DNA from: an uncultured Lachnospiraceae bacterium
Lineage (GTDB): Bacteria > Bacillota > Clostridia > Lachnospirales > Lachnospiraceae
Assembly: GCA_910587105.1 (NCBI GenBank)
Contig: CAJUMB010000004.1
Span: forward strand, 1 to 64,000
DNA: 64,000 bases
Direction of reading: 5' to 3'
Made by a program: the position numbers and the translations under genes. The notes beneath the pieces were generated by a model, which saw only the letters and a program-made list of their open reading frames with translations, did no database searches and had not been told where the DNA came from. Of the stretch, positions 8,103 to 17,594 are shown piece by piece. The first letter of the stretch is position 1; the number at the start of each line of letters is the position of its first letter.

Positions 8103-8131
8103 TTGCGAACCGAATCTTTGTGGTGTATAAT
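8103..8131 (+). promoter_or_regulatory. Promoter of the three-gene ATPase/TPR set
   Basis: TTGCGA (8103-8108), 17-base spacer, perfect TATAAT (8126-8131). It drives rightwards into the leader hairpin at 8170 and the GTG at 8240. Confidence 0.65.
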
Positions 8132-8169
8132 CCATTATAGTAAGGCAGAAGATAAAAAGTCAAGAGTAA

Positions 8170-8224
8170 GGAACTGTATATCAATAACCGGCGCGCCTGT
8201 CACAGGTTATTTACATACAGTTCC
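8170..8224 (+). promoter_or_regulatory. Leader hairpin before the three-gene set
   Basis: GGAACTGTAT (8170-8179) pairs perfectly with ATACAGTTCC (8215-8224), and inside it AATAACC (8183-8189) pairs with GGTTATT (8205-8211). The hairpin ends 15 bases before the GTG start, close to the AGGAG site, so it could affect translation or RNA stability. There is no U-tract. The same arm sequence recurs in the hairpin at 3245-3268. Confidence 0.5.
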
Positions 8225-8239
8225 TAATAGGAGACACTT

Positions 8240-11200
8240 GTGAAAATACGTATTGAGCAATTACTGAATGACAAATTTGAATACGATGTTCCAAAGCTGA
8301 TGTTTTCTGAGGAAGAAATACGCGTTACGGTGCCTCAAGGCTCCAGAGGACAGGGAACTTTCTACGTGGGGACGCAGGAAGACGTGAAAATCCGGGGGTT
8401 TGCAGTATCTTCCCATCGTCGGTTTGTACCGGGGGTTGAACGCTTTTTGGGAACTGCCATACAGATACCTTACGGAATTGATGCCAGCGGGATGCAGGGG
8501 GGAGACCACTGCCAGGGGGAGATGATTCTTCTGACCAATCTGGGAGAAGCCCATATTCCCTTTTTTATCCAGGTGGAGGAGGATAACCCTCAGTCTTCCA
8601 TTGGGCTCATCCGGGGCAGAGAAGATTTTGTGAGGCTGGCCCGGACAAATTTTCCAGAGGCTTTCCGGCTGTTTACAGATTCCTCTTTTGAGGAACTTCT
8701 GGAGATGGAAGAAGAAAGGGTGTGTACTCTTTACGCCGGAATGTCCCACCAGCCCATTACCTATCAGCACCTGGAAGAATTTCTCATCGGACTGGGAGAG
8801 AAAGAGCCGGTTCATATCTCTTTTGAACAGAGCCAGGCTGAGTATTATCAGGTGACGGAGACGGTGCAGGAATATTTTGTGATCAAAAAGAGCGGCTGGG
8901 GGCATCTGCGCCTGGAGGCGGAAGTGATTGGAGATTTTATCCAGGTGGATAAGCGGGTGGTCACAGATGAAGACTTTATCGGCAGTTCCTATCGAATGGA
9001 ATACAGGATTGAAGCAAAGAGTCTGGGCCAGGGGAAAAAGTTCGGAAAAATCCGGATGAAAGCGGCCCATGAAAGCCTGGATTTTCATATCACTGCGTCT
9101 TTAGGATCTGATATTCAGGTGAATTTGGAAATTTATGAGAAAAAGCAGAAGTTAAAGCTGTATAAAACGTATCTTGAGTTCAGGCTTCACCGGCTGGACT
9201 ATAAAGTCTGGGTGAAAGAAAGCCTGGAGATTCTGGAACAGATGGCTGAGGCAGGGTGTGATTATCCCATATATCAGGTCTACGAAGCCTACGTGTATTA
9301 CATGGATGACCAGGTGGAACAGGCCAGAGAGATTCTCCTGAAATATCAGGATAAGAACTTTACTGAAGATGACCTGGAACTGGCGGGGATTTACCTCTAC
9401 GTCTGCCATCTGGCGGGATTGCTGAAGGACCGGGGGAAGGTGGCTCACAAGCTGAGGATTTTATACAGGCAGAAGCCCAACAGTTTTCTGCTTTTGTGGG
9501 TTTTGATCCAGCTGGACGATGAACTGCTTTTGTCCACGTCTAAGACTCTGTACCATATGGAGGAACAGTTTCATTATGGCAGCCGAAGCCCTCTTTTGTA
9601 TCTGGAGGCATTCCAGATGGTGGAGAAGGATATCAGCCTGCTTCCCCATTTGAACAGTTTCTGGATTCAGGTTCTGTTATCTGCGGCCCGCAATGAGATG
9701 GTGAGAGAGGAAATTGCAGTCAGGATTGCTTATCTCAGCGATTACAAGAAAAACTTTGAGCCCTGCCTGTATCAGCTTCTTGCCTGTCTGTACCAGCAGT
9801 TTCCAGGGCAGGATATTCTGGAAGCTGTCTGCAAGCTGATTCTGAAAGGAAATCCCAGGGAGAAAAGGTTTTTTCCATGGTTTTCCAAGGCTGTGGAAGA
9901 AAATCTGCGGATTACCGGATTGTTTGAATATTATATGGATACCATGGATATGGACAACCAGCGGATGCTGCCCAAGAACCTGTGTATCTACTTTTTATAT
10001 AACAGCACCATCAGTGACCAGAAAAAGGCGCTTTTGTACGCCAATATTGTCCGCCACAGGGAGGAAGACCCTCAGTCTTATGCCAGTTACAGGAAGATTA
10101 TCAAAGAATTCAGCAGGCGGATGCTGAAAAGCTCGGCTATGGATGAAAACTATGCGGTATTGTATCATGACTGTATGGAAGAACTGGAGATTGAGGAGCT
10201 GCAGAAAATTGTGTTTACCCACCGATTGTACTGTGACCGGCCGGATATCCGGTATGTGGCTATCCGCCACGGCCCTCTGCTGGAAGAAGCCGTGTACCCC
10301 TGCGTCAATGGGCTGGCCTATCCCCAGATTTACAGCGAGGATGCGGTGATTCTGTTTCAGGATAACAGGAAGTGCAGATATGAGGCCACAGTGGATTATA
10401 ATCTGCGGGCGCTTTTTGACAAAGAGATGTTGGAATACTGCAGCGGGGAACATGCACAGCACCCTGGGTTTCTGCTGAACCAGTGCAGCCAGGGAGGAAT
10501 CCAGGAGGAGAATGAAGAAGTATTTTTGAGGATTGCTGAGTCCGATGCATTTACCCCGGCATATCGGAAAAAAATCAGGAAGGTTCTGCTGGATTATCAC
10601 AGGGAGTCTGGGGATGAGAAGGCGGAAAAGTATCTGGCTTCTCTGGATATAGAAAAATATGTGGAAGTGGATAAGGTGCAGCTGGCCGAGATGTTTATTT
10701 CCCATGGCCTGTATGAGAAGGCTTATGAGATTTACTGTGAATACGGGCTGGAAGGGGTGCGCCTGGAGGCGTTGGTGAAGCTGTGCAGCAGATTGATTCT
10801 GAGCCGTGAATTTGAAGAAGACGAGGACCTTACTGCTCTGGCAGTGTATGTTTTCCAGAATAAAAAGTACGATGAGGTGGTTCTTCAGTATCTGATGCAG
10901 TATTATATCGGGCCGATATCCAGTCTGTATCAGCTGTGGGGTGCAGCCAGGGATTTCCAGATGGATACGTATCAGCTGGAGGAAGACCTGCTGGCGGCCA
11001 GTGTTTTTGTCAGGGATTATTTCTGGGAGGGCAGCCAGGTGCTGGAGTACTATGTGCGGCATAAGGGAAAAGAGCAGATTATTATCCGGTATCTCACCTT
11101 CTGGTCCTATGGTTATTTTGTATGGAAAAAGCCTATGCCGGAGTATGTGGCCCAGTATCTGGAGCTGGTGTACGACTGGGGCTGGCCTCTGGAGCTGGTA

Positions 11201-11773
11201 TGCCGTCTGGCGCTGTTTGCCTATCTGTGCGAAAAGAGAAAGCTGAGTGATTCCCAGTCCCGGCAGCTTCAGGAACTGCTGGAGGAATGTTATCACAGGA
11301 ATCTCACCTTTGCCTTTTTCCGGAAGCTGCCCAGAGAGCTTCTGGGAGTGTACCAGCTGGACGATAAAGTTTTTGTGGAATGTATCGTAAGCCCCAGGGC
11401 GAAAGTTACCATCCATTATGCCCTGGATACAGGAATGGGGGATGGGAGGGAATATCGTCAGGAGCCTCTGCCCAATCTGTTTGAGGGAATCCACGGGAGA
11501 GCGTTTACTCTTTTTTATGGGGAGGCTATCCACTATTATTTTTCCATAGAACTGGATGGCAAAGAGAAGAAGACCAGTGAAAAGACTCTGACAAAATCCA
11601 TGTCCCATCAGGCAAGGGAGACGAAATACCAGATGCTCAATGAGATACTGGCGGCAAAGAAACTGGGTAAAATGGACGCTCTGAAAGAGAAAATGACCCA
11701 GTATCTGGAACAGGAAAAATTTGTGGAGAATATGTTCCCCATTGTAGAAGGAACGGTTTATGAACGAAATTAG
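8240..11773 (+). CDS. Large beta/helical-repeat protein, DUF5717-like, function unknown
   Basis: A 1177-residue cytoplasmic-looking protein with no signal peptide or membrane helix; GTG start at 8240 behind AATAGGAGACACTT. Residues about 1-120 and 205-300 look like Ig/beta-sandwich domains (runs such as GQGTFYVGTQEDVKIRGFAV). Residues about 300-1040 are nearly all helical with TPR-like repeats (for example YIYLYVCHLAGLLKDRGKV-type segments and AYEIYCEYGLEGVRLEALVK). Residues about 1043-1130 form a further beta domain (FVECIVSPRAKVTIHYAL), ending in a charged helix. I recall this architecture as the Lachnospiraceae family DUF5717; that name needs checking. It overlaps the ATPase gene by 14 bases, so the two are translationally coupled and probably act together as scaffold and motor. 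Confidence 0.8.
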   Translation: MKIRIEQLLNDKFEYDVPKLMFSEEEIRVTVPQGSRGQGTFYVGTQEDVKIRGFAVSSHRRFVPGVERFLGTAIQIPYGIDASGMQGGDHCQGEMILLTNLGEAHIPFFIQVEEDNPQSSIGLIRGREDFVRLARTNFPEAFRLFTDSSFEELLEMEEERVCTLYAGMSHQPITYQHLEEFLIGLGEKEPVHISFEQSQAEYYQVTETVQEYFVIKKSGWGHLRLEAEVIGDFIQVDKRVVTDEDFIGSSYRMEYRIEAKSLGQGKKFGKIRMKAAHESLDFHITASLGSDIQVNLEIYEKKQKLKLYKTYLEFRLHRLDYKVWVKESLEILEQMAEAGCDYPIYQVYEAYVYYMDDQVEQAREILLKYQDKNFTEDDLELAGIYLYVCHLAGLLKDRGKVAHKLRILYRQKPNSFLLLWVLIQLDDELLLSTSKTLYHMEEQFHYGSRSPLLYLEAFQMVEKDISLLPHLNSFWIQVLLSAARNEMVREEIAVRIAYLSDYKKNFEPCLYQLLACLYQQFPGQDILEAVCKLILKGNPREKRFFPWFSKAVEENLRITGLFEYYMDTMDMDNQRMLPKNLCIYFLYNSTISDQKKALLYANIVRHREEDPQSYASYRKIIKEFSRRMLKSSAMDENYAVLYHDCMEELEIEELQKIVFTHRLYCDRPDIRYVAIRHGPLLEEAVYPCVNGLAYPQIYSEDAVILFQDNRKCRYEATVDYNLRALFDKEMLEYCSGEHAQHPGFLLNQCSQGGIQEENEEVFLRIAESDAFTPAYRKKIRKVLLDYHRESGDEKAEKYLASLDIEKYVEVDKVQLAEMFISHGLYEKAYEIYCEYGLEGVRLEALVKLCSRLILSREFEEDEDLTALAVYVFQNKKYDEVVLQYLMQYYIGPISSLYQLWGAARDFQMDTYQLEEDLLAASVFVRDYFWEGSQVLEYYVRHKGKEQIIIRYLTFWSYGYFVWKKPMPEYVAQYLELVYDWGWPLELVCRLALFAYLCEKRKLSDSQSRQLQELLEECYHRNLTFAFFRKLPRELLGVYQLDDKVFVECIVSPRAKVTIHYALDTGMGDGREYRQEPLPNLFEGIHGRAFTLFYGEAIHYYFSIELDGKEKKTSEKTLTKSMSHQARETKYQMLNEILAAKKLGKMDALKEKMTQYLEQEKFVENMFPIVEGTVYERN

Positions 11774-13007
11774 AGATATTCTGATAGGTATTGATTTTGG
11801 GAAAAGTCTGTCGCAGCTGTGCTATTATGACCGGAAGGCAAAAGAGCCGGCATCGCTGCCTGTAAAGCTGGATACCAGCCAATATGAATTTCCCACCTGC
11901 GTCTGCAGGGCCGCAGGGAAAGAGGTCTGGTATTTCGGCATAGAAGCCGTCTATCATGCGAAGGAGCAGGGAGGGATTCTGGTGGAGGATCTCTATGATA
12001 TCTGCAATGACACAAAAACGGTACAGGTGGGCGGGGAAGAAATGAATCCCTGGGAGCTGATGGGGATTTTTCTCAATCAGATACTGAAAGCGCTGGGTGT
12101 AGTGGAGCCTGTGAAGCATACCAAATGTCTGGTGATTACCGTACAGAGACTTACTGGGGTTATGGTAGAACACCTGAGGAAAGCCTGTGAGGAGGTGGGA
12201 CTTGCCCGTGACAGGTATATACTTCAGGATTATTCGGAAAGCTTTTACTATTATGCTATGTGTCAGAAGGCAGAATATTGGAGCCGGGGAGTGGGCTGGT
12301 ATGCTTTTGACAAAGACAAGGTCAGTTTCCGCAGACTTTCAATGACTGGCAATACCAAGCCTGTGCTGGTTACGCTGGAAAAGCCGGTCTCAAAGGAACT
12401 GACAGAGGATCCTCAGATGCGGGACAAGGAATTCTCCAGATTTATCCAGGATACTCTGGGGAGGGGAATGTATTCCAGTATCCTCATCACAGGGAAAGGG
12501 TTCCACCAGGAATGGGCGTCCAATTCCATTACCGCTTTGTGCAGACATCAGAGAAAGGTTTTCTATGGCAATAACCTGTTTGCCAAAGGAGCCTGCTATA
12601 CGGCGAAGGAGAAACTGGAAGACAGGGAGCTTCGGAGATATTTGTATCTGAGCGATGCCCTGGTGAAATATAATATCGGTATGGATATGATGATTATGGG
12701 GTCCCCCGCCTATTATTCCATTATTCAGGCGGGTAAGAACTGGTATGAGTGCCGGTCAGAGTTTGACCTGATTCTCGACGATACCAATCAGCTTACGTTT
12801 CATATCAGCCATATGCAGTCCAGTGAGAGACAAAAGGTTTCCATGTCTCTGCCCGGGCTTGTGCCCAGGCCCAACCGGACCACCCGTCTGCGGGTGTGTC
12901 TGGAATGCCAGACGGAGACTACTTGTAAAATTACGGTAAAAGATATGGGATTTGGGGAAATGTACCCCTCGAGTAAGAAGATATGGACGGAGACCATTCA
13001 GGTCTAA
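11760..13007 (+). CDS. Hsp70/actin-fold (ASKHA) ATPase-like protein, DUF5716-like
   Basis: A 415-residue protein. LIGIDFGKSLSQ (residues 8-19) matches the phosphate-1 loop of the actin/Hsp70/sugar-kinase fold, GWYAFDKDKVSF (about 178-189) sits where phosphate-2 is expected, and SSILITGKGFHQEW (about 239-252) resembles the adenosine-binding loop. A beta-rich C-terminal part (from about 340) may be a substrate-binding domain as in Hsp70. It lacks the canonical DGT and GGS forms, so ATP hydrolysis is unproven. It starts 14 bases inside the DUF5717-like gene and is followed after 10 bases by the TPR gene. Presumably the ATPase of a cytoplasmic complex; the task is unknown. I recall the family name DUF5716. 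Confidence 0.78.
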   Translation: MNEIRDILIGIDFGKSLSQLCYYDRKAKEPASLPVKLDTSQYEFPTCVCRAAGKEVWYFGIEAVYHAKEQGGILVEDLYDICNDTKTVQVGGEEMNPWELMGIFLNQILKALGVVEPVKHTKCLVITVQRLTGVMVEHLRKACEEVGLARDRYILQDYSESFYYYAMCQKAEYWSRGVGWYAFDKDKVSFRRLSMTGNTKPVLVTLEKPVSKELTEDPQMRDKEFSRFIQDTLGRGMYSSILITGKGFHQEWASNSITALCRHQRKVFYGNNLFAKGACYTAKEKLEDRELRRYLYLSDALVKYNIGMDMMIMGSPAYYSIIQAGKNWYECRSEFDLILDDTNQLTFHISHMQSSERQKVSMSLPGLVPRPNRTTRLRVCLECQTETTCKITVKDMGFGEMYPSSKKIWTETIQV

Positions 13008-13017
13008 GGAGGTGTTC

Positions 13018-13803
13018 ATGAGCGGTTATATCTTATGCCGGGAGCCGATGGCAGCAGTTCCTTATTATATAGAAAATATCGGCATCAATATTTATTCTGT
13101 GGAAGAATTGTGTTATTATCTGTATAAAAATCTTCATCTGGCAGACGACAGTCTGATGAACCAGGGATTGTGCACATGGCTTGGCCAGGAGCTGGGGATG
13201 AAAGAGCTGGCCGGGAAACTGGCCCCCCTGACGGAATATACCCCGGTTCCCCTGGAGGAATTTGCCTGTGAGGTACTGCGCTCGGTGAATTATCTGACAC
13301 AGGAAGAAATGCGCACCTACCGGAATAGAATTTCGGCCTTGGAGAAGCAGTCTGTGCCTGTGAGAGAAAAGCTGAAAGCAGACTGTCTGATGGAAAACAG
13401 AAAGTATGTTTACGCCATCCGGGTTTACCGGAAGGTTCTGGAACTCACATCCGGCAGACAGAGCTCCCCCAGATTTGCGGGAAGTGTCTACCATAACCTG
13501 GGATGTGCCTACAGCCGGCTTTTTCAAAAGGAAGAGGCGCTGGAGTGTTTTGGGCAGGCATATGAGCGTCTGCACACCAGAGATTCTCTGAAACACTATC
13601 TGCTGGCGTACAGCAATGCCAGGACACCCATCGAATACGAGAGCAGGCTGGCGGAGCTGAAAGTGGATGAGCAGACCAGGAGACAGATTCAGGATGAGAT
13701 TTCACAGTTTTACAGCAGTACGGATATCTGTGTGCAGGAACACAGCATGGAGGAACTTCTGGAACGCATGACAAAGGAATACCACCGCAATACAGGCTCC
13801 TGA
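13018..13803 (+). CDS. TPR-containing protein of the ATPase set, function unknown
   Basis: A 261-residue cytoplasmic protein. I set the start at ATG 13018 because AAGGAGGTGTTC lies directly before it; an in-frame extension to 12952 would overlap the ATPase gene without a ribosome site. The N-terminal half is helical and unfamiliar (SGYILCREPMAAVPYYIENI). Residues about 124-190 contain two TPR units: NRKYVYAIRVYRKVLEL and YHNLGCAYSRLFQKEEALEC. The C-terminal end is a charged helix. It is the third member of the tightly spaced operon that starts at 8240 and likely serves as an adaptor. A purC promoter begins at its last codons. Confidence 0.78.
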   Translation: MSGYILCREPMAAVPYYIENIGINIYSVEELCYYLYKNLHLADDSLMNQGLCTWLGQELGMKELAGKLAPLTEYTPVPLEEFACEVLRSVNYLTQEEMRTYRNRISALEKQSVPVREKLKADCLMENRKYVYAIRVYRKVLELTSGRQSSPRFAGSVYHNLGCAYSRLFQKEEALECFGQAYERLHTRDSLKHYLLAYSNARTPIEYESRLAELKVDEQTRRQIQDEISQFYSSTDICVQEHSMEELLERMTKEYHRNTGS

Positions 13804-13828
13804 CAAAGGAGCCGGGCGCGGGTAGAAT
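13800..13828 (+). promoter_or_regulatory. Candidate purine-operon promoter
   Basis: CTGACA (13800-13805), 17-base spacer, TAGAAT (13823-13828), overlapping a GGCTCC/GGAGCC hairpin around the stop codon of the TPR gene. It lies about 25 bases before purC. No PurR box or purine riboswitch is recognisable. Confidence 0.4.
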
Positions 13829-13852
13829 AGACAAGAAAGGATAATGAGGACA

Positions 13853-14560
13853 ATGGAAAAAAAAGAACTGCTATATGAGGGAAAAGCAAAGAAAGTATTT
13901 ACCACAGAGGACCCGGAAGTGGTGATTGTGGATTACAAAGACGATGCCACTGCTTTCAATGGGGAGAAGAAAGGAACCATTGTGGGAAAGGGTGCCATCA
14001 ATAACCGGATGAGCAACCACATTTTCAAAATGATCGAAAAGGAAGGGGTTCCCACCCATCTGGTGGAGGAACTCAGCGACAGGGAGACAGCTGTGAAAAA
14101 GGTGGAAATCGTACCTCTCGAGGTGATTGTCCGCAATGTGGCTGCCGGAAGCTTTTCCAAGCGGATGGGAGTGGAAGAAGGCAGAGAGCTTCTGTGCCCG
14201 ATCCTGGAATTCAGCTATAAAAACGATGACCTGGGCGATCCCTTTATCAACGATGACTATGCGCTGGCTCTGGGACTGGCTTCCCAGGAGGAAATTGATA
14301 AGATTAAAAGTTACACAAAGACAGTGAATCAGGTGATGAAGGAATATTTTCTGTCTCTGGGGCTCCGGCTGATTGACTTCAAAATCGAATTCGGACGTTT
14401 TCATGGAGATATTCTGCTGGCAGATGAGGTGTCCCCGGATACCTGCAGATTGTGGGATGTGAAGACAAATGAGAAGCTGGATAAGGATAGATTCCGCAGG
14501 GATCTGGGGAATGTGGAAGAAGCATACGAGGAAGTATTTAAACGGCTGGGGATTCAATAA
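13853..14560 (+). CDS. purC: Phosphoribosylaminoimidazole-succinocarboxamide synthase (SAICAR synthetase)
   Basis: PurC joins aspartate to CAIR using ATP, step 8 of IMP synthesis in the cytoplasm. The 235-residue product begins [16 protein letters not shown], a textbook PurC N-terminus, with [13 protein letters not shown] (ATP and phosphate binding), [17 protein letters not shown], and DFKIEFGR...[15 protein letters not shown], the two family signatures. Length is normal. An ATG at 13844 is also in frame, but the second ATG fits the family start and has GAGGACA immediately upstream. It is followed after 21 bases by purF and then purB, forming a compact purine operon. Confidence 0.96.
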   Translation: MEKKELLYEGKAKKVFTTEDPEVVIVDYKDDATAFNGEKKGTIVGKGAINNRMSNHIFKMIEKEGVPTHLVEELSDRETAVKKVEIVPLEVIVRNVAAGSFSKRMGVEEGRELLCPILEFSYKNDDLGDPFINDDYALALGLASQEEIDKIKSYTKTVNQVMKEYFLSLGLRLIDFKIEFGRFHGDILLADEVSPDTCRLWDVKTNEKLDKDRFRRDLGNVEEAYEEVFKRLGIQ

Positions 14561-14581
14561 GAGAGTCTAGAGAGGGGTTTC

Positions 14582-16039
14582 ATGGGAAAAGAACTGGAAC
14601 AAATCCACTGCCAGCAGGAGTCTGGTGATCAATTAAGAGAAGAATGCGGTGTTTTTGGGATTTATGACCTGGATGGGCAGGACGTGGCGTCTACCATCTA
14701 TTATGGGTTGTTTGCCTTACAACACAGGGGGCAGGAAAGCTGCGGAATCGCCGTGGGCGATACCAGGGGAAAACAAAGAAGCGTATCTTCCCATAAGGGA
14801 ATGGGGCTGGTGAACGAGGTATTTGCGCCGGAAAATCTACAGGCTCTCCATGGAGATATCGGTGTGGGGCATGTGCGTTATTCCACGGCTGGCGCCAGCA
14901 CCCGGGAGAATGCCCAGCCTCTGGTGCTCAACTACATCAAAGGTACTTTGGGGGTAGCCCATAACGGAAACTTAATCAATGCCGCTGAGCTTCGCAGGGA
15001 ACTGGAATATGGAGGCGCTATTTTCCAGACCACCATCGATTCGGAGGTGATTGCCTATCACATTGCACGGGAGCGGGTTCATACGAAGACGGCGGAGGAT
15101 GCCGTGGCCAATGCCATGAGCAAGATCAAGGGTTCTTATTCGCTGATTATCATGTCTCCCAGGAAGCTGATTGGCACCAGGGACCCTTATGGCTTTAAAC
15201 CCCTTTGTATTGGAAAAAGGGATAATGCCTATATTCTGGCTTCAGAGAGCTGTGCGCTGGATACTGTGGGAGCTGAGTATGTGCGGGATGTGGAGCCCGG
15301 TGAGATTGTCACCATCACAAAAGACGGGAAGATTCATTCAGACAGGCGGATGTGTATAGAACCCCAGGAGCAGGGACGCTGTATTTTTGAATATATTTAT
15401 TTTGCCAGACCGGACAGTGAGATTGACGGGGTGGGGGTATATTCATCCAGAATCCGGGCGGGACGTTTCCTGGCCATAGATTCCCCGGTTGAGGCTGATT
15501 TGGTGGTAGGCGTGCCGGAGTCAGGCAATGCGGCGGCGCTGGGGTACTCTATGGAATCCGGGATTCCGTATGGAACTGCATTTGTAAAGAACAGCTATGT
15601 GGGCAGGACATTTATTAAGCCGGGCCAGAGCAGCCGGGAGTCCAGCGTTCAGGTAAAACTCAATGTACTCAAGGAAGCCGTTGACGGAAAACGGGTTATT
15701 ATGATTGACGACTCCATTGTGAGGGGAACCACCAGCGACCGGATTGTACGGATGCTGAGAAAGGCCGGGGCTGTGGAAGTCCATATGCGGGTCAGCTCGC
15801 CGCCTTTTTTGTGGCCCTGCTATTTTGGCACAGACGTGCCCGCCAGAGAGCAGTTAATCGCCTATAACCGGTCTGTGGAGGAAATCTGCCAGATTATCGG
15901 CGCGGACAGTCTGGCCTATCTGAATCTGGACAGGCTTTCTGAGCTGGCACCGGGGCTGTCAGTCTGCCAGGGCTGCTTTACCGGAAGATATCCTATGGAG
16001 CCTCCTTCAGAAGACATCCGGGGTGACTACGAAAAATAA
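14582..16039 (+). CDS. purF: Amidophosphoribosyltransferase
   Basis: PurF transfers the glutamine amide nitrogen to PRPP, the first committed purine step. The 485-residue protein has a short propeptide and then Cys22 in REECGVFGIY, the N-terminal nucleophile of the class II glutamine amidotransferase domain. LQHRGQESCGIA, VGHVRYSTAG and AHNGNL line the glutamine site. The C-terminal phosphoribosyltransferase domain has the PRPP loop VIMIDDSIVRGTTSD (about residues 372-386). Cysteines near residues 245-260 and 440-465 (the latter in SVCQGCFTG) fit the [4Fe-4S]-containing Bacillus-type enzyme. Lies between purC (21-base gap) and purB. Confidence 0.96.
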   Translation: MGKELEQIHCQQESGDQLREECGVFGIYDLDGQDVASTIYYGLFALQHRGQESCGIAVGDTRGKQRSVSSHKGMGLVNEVFAPENLQALHGDIGVGHVRYSTAGASTRENAQPLVLNYIKGTLGVAHNGNLINAAELRRELEYGGAIFQTTIDSEVIAYHIARERVHTKTAEDAVANAMSKIKGSYSLIIMSPRKLIGTRDPYGFKPLCIGKRDNAYILASESCALDTVGAEYVRDVEPGEIVTITKDGKIHSDRRMCIEPQEQGRCIFEYIYFARPDSEIDGVGVYSSRIRAGRFLAIDSPVEADLVVGVPESGNAAALGYSMESGIPYGTAFVKNSYVGRTFIKPGQSSRESSVQVKLNVLKEAVDGKRVIMIDDSIVRGTTSDRIVRMLRKAGAVEVHMRVSSPPFLWPCYFGTDVPAREQLIAYNRSVEEICQIIGADSLAYLNLDRLSELAPGLSVCQGCFTGRYPMEPPSEDIRGDYEK

Positions 16040-16071
16040 AAGGAACAGATGTGATTGCAAAGGAGATACAG

Positions 16072-17505
16072 ATGAATACGGAAATTTACCAAAGCCCTTT
16101 GTCGGAGCGTTATGCCAGCAGAGAAATGCAGTATATATTTTCTCCAGCCATGAAATTTAAGACCTGGAGACGGCTGTGGATTGCCCTGGCGGAGACAGAG
16201 AAGGAACTGGGTCTTCCCATTACCCAGGAGCAGATTGATGAGCTGAAAGCACATGTGGAGGACATTAATTTTGACGTGGCCAGGGAGCGGGAGCGCCAGG
16301 TGCGCCACGACGTCATGTCCCATGTGTATGCCTATGGCGTTCAGTGTCCAAAAGCCAAGGGGATTATCCACCTGGGCGCCACATCTTGTTATGTGGGGGA
16401 CAATACGGACATTATCGTTATGACGAAAGCTTTGAAACTGGTGAAGCGTAAGCTTTTGAATGTACTGGAGAAGCTGGCAGGGTTTGCACAGGAATATAAG
16501 AGTCTGCCCACACTTGCTTTCACCCATTTCCAGCCGGCACAGCCAACTACTGTGGGAAAACGGGCATCCCTGTGGATGCAGGAATTCCTGCTGGATCTAG
16601 AGGATTTGGACCATGTGCTGGGTAATATGAAAATTTTGGGTTCCAAAGGAACGACAGGGACTCAGGCCAGCTTTCTGGAATTGTTCGAGGGGCGTCAGGA
16701 AGTTGTGGACAAGCTGGACCCCATGATTGCAGAGAAAATGGGATTTCAGGCGTGTTATCCTGTCTCCGGACAGACCTATTCCCGGAAAGTGGACACCCGT
16801 GTGATTAACGTGCTGGCGGGGATTGCGGCCAGCGCTCATAAATTTTCCAACGATATTCGTCTGCTTCAGCACTTAAAAGAAGTGGAAGAACCTTTTGAAA
16901 AGGACCAGATCGGTTCCTCAGCCATGGCATACAAGAGAAATCCCATGCGCAGTGAGCGGATTGCCTCATTGTCCAGGTATGTGATGGTGGATGCCCTGAA
17001 TCCTGCCATTACGTCGGCTGTCCAGTGGTTTGAGCGGACACTGGATGATTCGGCCAATAAGCGGCTGAGCATACCGGAAGGATTTCTGGCAGTGGACGGT
17101 ATTTTGGATCTATGCCTGAATGTGGTGGATGGGCTGGTGGTCTATCCCAAAGTGATTCATAAGCGCCTGATGGCAGAACTGCCGTTTATGGCCACAGAGA
17201 ATATTCTCATGGACGCTGTGAAAGCCGGCGGGGACCGCCAGGAGCTTCATGAGCGCATCCGGGAACTTTCCATGGAGGCGGCAAAAAATGTGAAAGCAGA
17301 GGGAAAAGAAAATAATCTGCTGGAATTAATCGCCGCAGACCCGGCCTTCAGCCTTACGCTGGAGGAGCTGCAAGATACTATGGACCCGGCAAAATATGTG
17401 GGCTGTGCCCCCCATCAGGTGGATGTATTCCTGGAACAGGTGGTGAATCCCATACTTGAGGAGAACCGGGACCTTTTGGGAATGACAGCAAAGATTCATG
17501 TGTAA
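16072..17505 (+). CDS. purB: Adenylosuccinate lyase
   Basis: PurB removes fumarate from SAICAR and from adenylosuccinate. The 477-residue product belongs to the fumarase/aspartase superfamily, with signature SSAMAYKRNPMRSERI (the flexible catalytic loop), the THFQPAQPTTVGKR segment carrying the catalytic His, and GATSCYVGDNTD. I start at ATG 16072 because AAAGGAG is 6-7 bases upstream; a GTG at 16051 would add seven residues with no ribosome site. Third gene of the purC-purF-purB operon, closed by a terminator at 17531. Confidence 0.96.
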   Translation: MNTEIYQSPLSERYASREMQYIFSPAMKFKTWRRLWIALAETEKELGLPITQEQIDELKAHVEDINFDVARERERQVRHDVMSHVYAYGVQCPKAKGIIHLGATSCYVGDNTDIIVMTKALKLVKRKLLNVLEKLAGFAQEYKSLPTLAFTHFQPAQPTTVGKRASLWMQEFLLDLEDLDHVLGNMKILGSKGTTGTQASFLELFEGRQEVVDKLDPMIAEKMGFQACYPVSGQTYSRKVDTRVINVLAGIAASAHKFSNDIRLLQHLKEVEEPFEKDQIGSSAMAYKRNPMRSERIASLSRYVMVDALNPAITSAVQWFERTLDDSANKRLSIPEGFLAVDGILDLCLNVVDGLVVYPKVIHKRLMAELPFMATENILMDAVKAGGDRQELHERIRELSMEAAKNVKAEGKENNLLELIAADPAFSLTLEELQDTMDPAKYVGCAPHQVDVFLEQVVNPILEENRDLLGMTAKIHV

Positions 17506-17530
17506 AAATTCCTGAATATGAAGAATAGAA

Positions 17531-17568
17531 AAGCCGGACAGTACATAAGATGATACTGTTCGGTTTTT
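17531..17568 (+). terminator. Rho-independent terminator after purB
   Basis: CCGGACAGTA pairs with TACTGTTCGG (one G-T) across a 10-base loop, followed by TTTTTCT. It lies only 27 bases before the start of the phosphate transporter gene, which may therefore rely on read-through or an unseen promoter. Confidence 0.75.
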
Positions 17569-17594
17569 CTAATTATTGTAAGGGAGAAAAGCAT

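Noticed and set aside
9995..11608. Open frame of over 500 codons on the minus strand
   Set aside because: It lies wholly inside the DUF5717-like gene, has no ribosome site, and its residues are the low-quality Leu/Gln/His-rich mix typical of antisense shadows.
17531..17568. Riboswitch upstream of the phosphate transporter
   Set aside because: The structure is a simple terminator following purB with no additional conserved elements.
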